A DNA stretch of 11,030 nucleotides from Spirochaetes bacterium RBG_16_67_19 (GTDB lineage Bacteria > Spirochaetota > Spirochaetia > SZUA-6 > DRHE01), in contig MIBK01000150.1 of the NCBI GenBank assembly GCA_001829505.1, positions 1-11,030 on the forward strand, in the 5' to 3' direction. The notes below the pieces were generated by a model. That model searched no databases. It had not been told where the DNA came from and was given only the letters and a program-made list of their open reading frames with translations. Within the stretch, counting starts at the first letter, position 1. The number at the start of each line of letters is the position of its first letter. The translations under genes were made by a program, and so were the position numbers. This document shows, in pieces, positions 6,917 through 11,030 of the stretch.

Positions 6917-7915
6917 ATGCCGACCCAGAAGGATGTCGCCAAGAGAGCGGACGTTTCTGTAGCCACCGTATCCAGGTACATCAATGAGAAGGGCTACATC
7001 AGTCCTGCGGTCAAGGAGCGCATTCGCAGCGCCATCGAGGATCTCCAGTACAAACCGAACCTTGTCGCCCGCAGCCTGAAGATGCGCAGCTCCAACATCA
7101 TCGGCCTGATCTTTCCGGACATCGAAAACCCATTCTTTATTTCGCTGATCAAGAAGGCGGAGGAAGTCGCCCAGAAGAACGGATACAACGTCATCCTGTG
7201 CAACACCAAGAACAGTCCGGGGAAAGAGGCCGAATACCTGGAAGTGCTGAAAGGCAAGCAGGTGGACGGGTACATCCTCATCCCCTCCATTACCACCGGC
7301 AGCGATATCTGGAAAGCGCTGCGCAATGAGAAGGTCGTTTTCCTGGACCGGGCGATCGACGAGGGCGGGGAGTGCATCACGGTCAAGCTGGACAATCGAA
7401 AGGGAGTGAAGATCGCCATCGACTGCCTGGCGGGCCTGGGGCACCGGCGCATCGGGACGATCACCGTGCCGATCAACATCACCACGGGATTCGAGCGGCT
7501 CGAAGGCTACAGAGCCGCACTGTCCGCCAACAACCTGGGATATGACGCGGCGCTGGTCCGCACCGCCGATTACACCGCGGAAAACGCCTACCTGCACACC
7601 CAGGACCTGCTGGCGCAGGGCGACCGGCCCACGGCCTTGCTGCCCATGAGCGGGCCCACGACGGTGGGAGCCCTTAAAGCCATCAAGGACGCGGGGCTGC
7701 AGATCCCCAGGGACATCTCCGTCATCGGATTCGACGAGTTCGAGTATGCGAAGCTGTTGAATCCTCCGCTCAGCACGATCGCCCAGCCGGCGTACGAGTT
7801 CGGCGAGAAAGGCATCGAGCTCCTCTTGCGGCTTCTCCGGGGTGAGGAGATCTCGCCGACCACGGTGATCCTCGATCCCATTTTCATGGAGCGCGATTCT
7901 TGCCGAGGGATCTAG
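6917..7915 (+). CDS. LacI-family transcriptional regulator of the sugar locus
   Basis: A 332-residue LacI/GalR-type repressor. Residues 1-48 hold the helix-turn-helix (KDVAKRADVSVATVSRYINEKGYISPAVKERI). The hinge helix is NLVARSLKMRSSN (48-60), with L54 at the position where PurR and LacI insert a leucine into the central CpG of the operator; the CG-centred sites around this gene fit that. Residues from about 61 form a periplasmic-binding-protein-like sensor domain (IIGLIFPDIENPFF, GYNVILCNTKN, VDGYILIPS, GLGHRRIGTI, ISVIGFDEFEYAKLLNPPLSTIAQP), which binds the sugar effector. The start has TGAGGG just upstream. The gene sits between the two operons with GTNNAC arrays, and a single similar site lies before its own ATG, so it probably represses both operons and itself until a pathway sugar binds. 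The effector is unknown. Confidence 0.95.
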   Translation: MPTQKDVAKRADVSVATVSRYINEKGYISPAVKERIRSAIEDLQYKPNLVARSLKMRSSNIIGLIFPDIENPFFISLIKKAEEVAQKNGYNVILCNTKNSPGKEAEYLEVLKGKQVDGYILIPSITTGSDIWKALRNEKVVFLDRAIDEGGECITVKLDNRKGVKIAIDCLAGLGHRRIGTITVPINITTGFERLEGYRAALSANNLGYDAALVRTADYTAENAYLHTQDLLAQGDRPTALLPMSGPTTVGALKAIKDAGLQIPRDISVIGFDEFEYAKLLNPPLSTIAQPAYEFGEKGIELLLRLLRGEEISPTTVILDPIFMERDSCRGI

Positions 7916-7929
7916 AGAGCGAGTTTTTC

Positions 7930-7958
7930 TTGACAGGCGTCCCTTTATATGCCAAAAT
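7930..7958 (+). promoter_or_regulatory. Sigma70 promoter of the kinase-isomerase operon
   Basis: A perfect TTGACA (7930-7935), a 17-bp spacer and CAAAAT (7953-7958, 4/6 to TATAAT). The start site should fall near 7965, inside the operator array that begins at 7959. The layout duplicates that of the divergent transporter promoter. An ATG at 7949, in frame with the kinase, lies upstream of this start site and so cannot be the translation start from this promoter. Confidence 0.78.
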
Positions 7959-7982
7959 GTAAACGTATACATAAACGTTTAC
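7959..7982. promoter_or_regulatory. Operator array C: four tandem hexamers in the kinase promoter
   Basis: Hexamers begin at 7959, 7965, 7971 and 7977; three are GTNNAC and the third is ATAAAC. Two overlapping near-palindromes result: TGTAAACGTATACA (7958-7971, 13/14 to TGTAAACGTTTACA) and CATAAACGTTTACA (7970-7983, 12/14), again with CG centres 12 bp apart. The array abuts the -10 and covers the expected start site, as in the transporter promoter, which predicts the same repressor and coordinated induction. Confidence 0.82.
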
Positions 7983-7996
7983 ACAGCGAGGAATCC

Positions 7997-8941
7997 ATGG
8001 CAAAGGTTGTGAGCTTGGGCATTCACATTGCGGACGTCCTGGGCAGGCCTGTCACAAACATACCGGAAGGCCAGAACCTGGCCTTGTTGGAGGAGATTCG
8101 CCTTACCGTGGCCGGAACAGCGGCAGGAACCAGCGTAGATTTGGCAAAGCTGGGCTTGGATGTATATGCAATAGGAGCGATCGGGCAGGATGAACTGGGG
8201 GATTTCGTTGTCTATACGATGAAACGCTACGGCATCCACACTGATGGCCTGGTGAGGAAGAAAGGCGTGCAGACTTCCGCTACCATGCTCCCCATACGAC
8301 CGAACGGCGAGCGGCCGGCGCTGCACGTGCCCGGGGCCAACGCCCACTTTAGCCTGGAGGACGTGAACTTCGACCTGATCGCTGCTGCGGACTACCTGCA
8401 CATTGGAGGCACACCCTTGATGCCGCGTTTCGACGGGGAGCCCATGCGCAAGGTGTTCGAGTTTGCCCGCCAGCACAAAGTGGTCACCACTTATGACTTG
8501 CTGGCAATCAACAAGCCTAACTTATTGGAGCAGGTCGAAATGGTGCTGCCTTTTGTCGATTATTTCATGCCTGGCTTCGAAGAGGCCGTCATGATGTGCG
8601 GGCTGCGGGATCGCCATGAGGCAATCCGCTTTTTCCTCGAGAGGGGAGCGGGGCACACCGTCTTCAAAATGGGCAACAAAGGCAGCAGCGCAGCATGGTT
8701 GGAGGACGGAATGCTCAAAGAGATCATCGTCCCGGCCATGAAGGTGCCGGTTGTAGATTCCACCGGCTGCGGTGACGCTTACTGCGCGGGGTTCATCAGC
8801 GGGCTGTCGCTGGGCTACGATCTGCAAAAAGCCTGCCGGTTGGGGACCGCGGCCGGAGGACTGGTCATCCAGGGGCTGGGTTCCGACGCCGGAATCGTCG
8901 ACTTAAAAAGCACGCTTCGTTTCATGGAGGAGCAAGCATGA
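7997..8941 (+). CDS. PfkB-family carbohydrate kinase
   Basis: A 314-residue ribokinase/PfkB-type sugar kinase that would transfer phosphate from ATP to a primary hydroxyl of its sugar. Visible features are an N-terminal sheet (AKVVSLGIHIADVLGRPV), the glycine-rich substrate-side segment VAGTAAGTSVDLAKLGLDVYAIGAIGQDELGD (38-69), the VFKMGNKGSSAAW region (222-234) and the ATP/anion-hole motif VVDSTGCGDAYCAGF (252-266), with D260 as the catalytic base. The motif departs from the common DTTGAGD by Ser for the first Thr and Cys for Ala. The start at 7997 is supported by GCGAGGAA upstream and by the predicted transcript start near 7965. An upstream in-frame ATG at 7949 would encode the operator sequence. 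The stop overlaps the next ATG (ATGA), so the kinase and isomerase are translationally coupled. The likely substrate is the ketose made by that isomerase. A ribokinase, ketopentokinase or fructokinase role cannot be distinguished by eye. Confidence 0.92.
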   Translation: MAKVVSLGIHIADVLGRPVTNIPEGQNLALLEEIRLTVAGTAAGTSVDLAKLGLDVYAIGAIGQDELGDFVVYTMKRYGIHTDGLVRKKGVQTSATMLPIRPNGERPALHVPGANAHFSLEDVNFDLIAAADYLHIGGTPLMPRFDGEPMRKVFEFARQHKVVTTYDLLAINKPNLLEQVEMVLPFVDYFMPGFEEAVMMCGLRDRHEAIRFFLERGAGHTVFKMGNKGSSAAWLEDGMLKEIIVPAMKVPVVDSTGCGDAYCAGFISGLSLGYDLQKACRLGTAAGGLVIQGLGSDAGIVDLKSTLRFMEEQA

Positions 8942-10515
8942 AGCAGGCGATCCTTCTCTCCAATGGCGATTTCCGGGAGGCGGTCGGGCGGAACTGCTGG
9001 CCTAAGCAGGAAGAAACCCTCCGGCAGGTCGAAAGCGTGCTGCAAAAGTTGCGGTGTTCCCCGGTTCGAGGCCACCCCTACAATCGCGACAGGGGACACG
9101 GTTTCATAACCACCCAGGCGGAGGCCTGCGAGGTTTTCGCGCACCTGTCCCCGGAGGCTCCCCTCATCCTCGTGCTTTCCTCCTGGACCTGGGCTCATCA
9201 CGTGGCTTCTTGTCTGAAGCTGCACCGGGGCCCGATCCTCGTCCTGGGCAACTTCGACGGCACCTGGCCGGGTCTGGTATCGTTGCTGAACCTTTCCGCC
9301 AGCCTGGAGCGGCTCGGAGTGCGTCACTCGAGAGCCTGGACGGAGGCCTTCGACCGAGATCCCGCTTTCCTCGGCAACCTTCGACAATGGCTGGAGACCG
9401 GGACAATCAAGTACTCTCAGAATCACCTTTCCGCCCTGGATCTCCGTCAGCTCTCTACGCAAGCTAGAAACTTTGGCGCTGAGTTGGCTGGGGATATCCT
9501 GCGCACCAAGAGGATCCTGGGGCAGATGGATCCAGGCTGCATGGGCATGCTGAATGCCGTAATGAGCCCGGACAAACTTGCCGGGATCGGCATGCCGTTG
9601 GAGCTCTTGAACCAGTCCGATCTGCTCGCTGAGATGGCTCTGGTCAGGGAGGAAGAAGCTCATTTGGCATTGGGCTGGCTCAAAGAGCGCGGGGTGCGCT
9701 TTGATTGGGGAGCCGATGAGAGCGGGCTGACCGAGCGGCAGGTGCTGGAGCAGATGAAGATGTATACCGCTGCCGGCAGGATCTATAGCCGTTACGGGTT
9801 GAAAGCCATCGGCATTCCCTACCAGTACGGACTGGTACGCTGCACGATGGCTTCAGATCTGCCGGAGGGAATGCTCAATAATAGCGACCGGCCGGAGATT
9901 TTCGATCCTGAAAAGAGCGTGGCAATCAATCCCGGATCGCCGATTGTGCATTTCAACGAGGGGGACGTCGGCTCTGCAGTGCCCCAGGTGCTGATGCACG
10001 ATATCCTCCGCCGCAAAGGGATGGCCCCCGAGACGACCCTTCATGATGTGCGTTGGGGAGATGATTGGGACGGAAAGTTTATCTGGAGCCTGGAAATCTC
10101 CGGCGGTGCCCCAGCCGCGCACTTTGGCGGCTGGTCCCGGGTATCCGTGTATCGGCAAACCCCGATGTATTTCCCCAAGGGCGGTGGAACCTGTAGCGGT
10201 GTGTCCAAGCCGGGAGCCATCAGCTGGGCTCGGTTCTACGAGAGTTTCGGGAACATCGGCATTGATGTCGGGCTGGGCGAGGTGATCGAGCTTCCTGAAT
10301 CAGAATTGGCTCGTCGGCGGGAGGCAACTTCCAAGGAATGGCCTATTGCCAATGTGTATATTCCAGGCTACGGGCGCGATGAGCTGATGAGCAGCCACAG
10401 ATCGAACCACATTACTATTTGTTACGGAGACATCCTGGAAGAGCTCAGCTCAACCGCCCTGCAACTCGGCATTCCCACCACTGTCGCCGGAGAGGCTAGA
10501 CAGCGGCTAGCCTAG
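8938..10515 (+). CDS. L-fucose/L-arabinose isomerase-like protein (probable aldose-ketose isomerase)
   Basis: A 525-residue protein that resembles the fucose/arabinose isomerase fold family, which interconverts aldoses and ketoses with a Mn ion; FucI itself also isomerises D-arabinose to D-ribulose. Classical FucI is about 590 residues, so this is a shorter variant. Features seen: GPILVLGNFDGTWPGLVSLLNLSASLERLG (98-127) in the N-terminal domain, DPGCMGMLNAVMSP (198-211) and, in the C-terminal half, PIVHFNEGDVGSAVPQVLMHDIL (335-357). E341, D370 (in LHDVRWG) and H487 or H491 (SSHRSNH) are in the order expected of the Glu/Asp/His metal ligands, but this assignment is by pattern only. It overlaps the kinase gene by ATGA and ends the operon. 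The stop is 30 bases from the convergent FHA gene and no terminator hairpin is visible. The family is fairly sure; the substrate is inferred from neighbours. Confidence 0.75.
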   Translation: MKQAILLSNGDFREAVGRNCWPKQEETLRQVESVLQKLRCSPVRGHPYNRDRGHGFITTQAEACEVFAHLSPEAPLILVLSSWTWAHHVASCLKLHRGPILVLGNFDGTWPGLVSLLNLSASLERLGVRHSRAWTEAFDRDPAFLGNLRQWLETGTIKYSQNHLSALDLRQLSTQARNFGAELAGDILRTKRILGQMDPGCMGMLNAVMSPDKLAGIGMPLELLNQSDLLAEMALVREEEAHLALGWLKERGVRFDWGADESGLTERQVLEQMKMYTAAGRIYSRYGLKAIGIPYQYGLVRCTMASDLPEGMLNNSDRPEIFDPEKSVAINPGSPIVHFNEGDVGSAVPQVLMHDILRRKGMAPETTLHDVRWGDDWDGKFIWSLEISGGAPAAHFGGWSRVSVYRQTPMYFPKGGGTCSGVSKPGAISWARFYESFGNIGIDVGLGEVIELPESELARRREATSKEWPIANVYIPGYGRDELMSSHRSNHITICYGDILEELSSTALQLGIPTTVAGEARQRLA

Positions 10516-10545
10516 AGCGGAGTAATAGGCCAATACTGTATGGCA

Positions 10546-10965
10546 TCACTCGTTCGGGATGGGACCGGCGGTGCCCTCGTCCCCGGACTCTTCTTCCGGT
10601 TTGTCGGCCGCTTCCTCCGCCACTCCGTGCTCGCGCCGCCAGGCAAGGTAGTCGGTCCACACGAAGCGCAGCCTCGTTTCGCCGAGATTGATCAGGCCGC
10701 CGGTCATCAGGTTCTTCTGGATGTACTCCTTGCCTTTGACCACGGTCTTGTTCAGGGAGCCCAGGTCCATGACCGTGAAGTGGTCGCCCCGGAAGACGAT
10801 CTGGCAGTGCTTGCGCGAAACGTACTCGTCCTCCAGGCGCAGGTCGCAGTTCGGATCCCTGCCGATGGTCACGGTTTTCTTGGTGATGGGGAAGTGGAAG
10901 GTCTCGCCGTTCTTCTTGGTCACTTCCAGGTACACGTCCGGGGGCAGCTCGAGGTCCGGTTCCAT
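10546..10965 (-). CDS. Small FHA-domain protein
   Basis: A 139-residue protein that is essentially one forkhead-associated domain, a phosphothreonine-binding module. From about residue 10 it reads VYLEVTKKNGETFHFPI and then TIGRDPNCDLRLEDEYVSRKH (33-53). The usual phosphopeptide-contacting residues are present: R36, S50, H53 and N72 (in GSLNKT). The GGLINLGETRLRFVW block completes the fold. The C-terminus is an acidic, probably disordered tail (EEAADKPEEESGDEG). No kinase, phosphatase or secretion gene is adjacent in the window, so its partner is unknown. The ATG at 10965 is preferred to one at 11022 because the domain starts soon after it and a promoter-like element ends seven bases upstream. 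The longer form would add 19 residues with no ribosome binding site visible. It converges on the isomerase gene. Confidence 0.88.
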   Translation of the reverse strand: MEPDLELPPDVYLEVTKKNGETFHFPITKKTVTIGRDPNCDLRLEDEYVSRKHCQIVFRGDHFTVMDLGSLNKTVVKGKEYIQKNLMTGGLINLGETRLRFVWTDYLAWRREHGVAEEAADKPEEESGDEGTAGPIPNE

Positions 10966-10972
10966 GAGGATA

Positions 10973-11002
10973 AGTGTAGTCCATCCGCTTCGCGCTTGCC
11001 AG
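10973..11002 (-). promoter_or_regulatory. Probable promoter of the FHA gene, leaderless geometry
   Basis: On the minus strand CTGGCA (11002-10997), an 18-bp spacer and TACACT (10978-10973), then exactly seven bases to the ATG at 10965. No Shine-Dalgarno is present. The distance from -10 to ATG is the same as at the aldo/keto reductase gene, which supports both calls. Confidence 0.5.
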
Positions 11003-11030
11003 CGGCGGAGGGGATATAGCATGATGTGGC

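Noticed and set aside
7905..7935. T-run after the regulator stop (GAGTTTTTCTTG) as a terminator
   Set aside because: No stable hairpin can be formed immediately upstream, and the T-run overlaps the approach to the kinase -35 box.
6821..7972. Long minus-strand open frame (383 codons) opposite the LacI-family gene
   Set aside because: It is antisense to a well-supported regulator with clear helix-turn-helix and sensor domains; its translation shows no recognisable domain and would run through both promoter regions.
7949..7996. Upstream in-frame ATG for the PfkB kinase
   Set aside because: It lies in the predicted promoter spacer upstream of the transcript start near 7965, would encode the operator array, and has no ribosome binding site; the ATG at 7997 does.
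10500..10550. Terminator between the convergent isomerase and FHA genes
   Set aside because: Only short imperfect inverted repeats (GGCTAGCC, CCAATACTGTATGG) are present, with no T-run on either strand.

Overview
This is a GC-rich bacterial chromosomal window. It has dense short-gap genes, sigma70-type promoters and a LacI-family regulator. It carries one complete sugar-utilisation locus (about 1863-10515) between unrelated housekeeping-type genes. I cannot assign a phylum from the sequence. The flanks are visibly richer in GC: hand counts of single 60-base lines give 49/60 at 61-120 and 45/60 at 901-960, against 35/60 at 2221-2280 and 31/60 at 10321-10380.

Left flank (1-1736). The window opens inside the 3' end of a flotillin-like floA gene. 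A small single-span membrane protein follows immediately. A convergent aldo/keto reductase of the YghZ/Gpr type comes next, with a promoter placed so close to its ATG that the mRNA is probably leaderless.

Sugar locus (1863-10515). A minus-strand operon encodes, in order of transcription, a double ABC ATPase, an RbsC-type permease, a DUF2961/GH172 glycoside hydrolase without a signal peptide, and a secreted ribose-type substrate-binding protein. It ends at an intrinsic terminator. A plus-strand LacI-family repressor gene lies beside it. A plus-strand operon follows with a PfkB sugar kinase and an L-fucose/L-arabinose-isomerase-like enzyme, overlapping by ATGA. Both operons start from near-identical promoters: TTGACA, a 17-bp spacer, a weak -10, then an array of four GTNNAC hexamers touching the -10. 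A single further operator-like site lies in front of the repressor gene.

Together the genes describe uptake of a small furanoside or sugar, intracellular hydrolysis by the GH172 enzyme, isomerisation of the aldose to a ketose, and phosphorylation. No aldolase or dehydrogenase is encoded. This fits a pentose ending as a ketopentose phosphate, and D-arabinose or a D-arabinofuranoside is my leading but unproven substrate hypothesis. An alpha-fructofuranoside is the main alternative.

Right flank (10546-11030). A small FHA-domain protein is encoded on the minus strand, convergent with the isomerase, again with a promoter geometry that suggests a leaderless mRNA. No tRNA, rRNA, CRISPR array or insertion sequence was seen, and there is no gene-free stretch longer than 300 bases.
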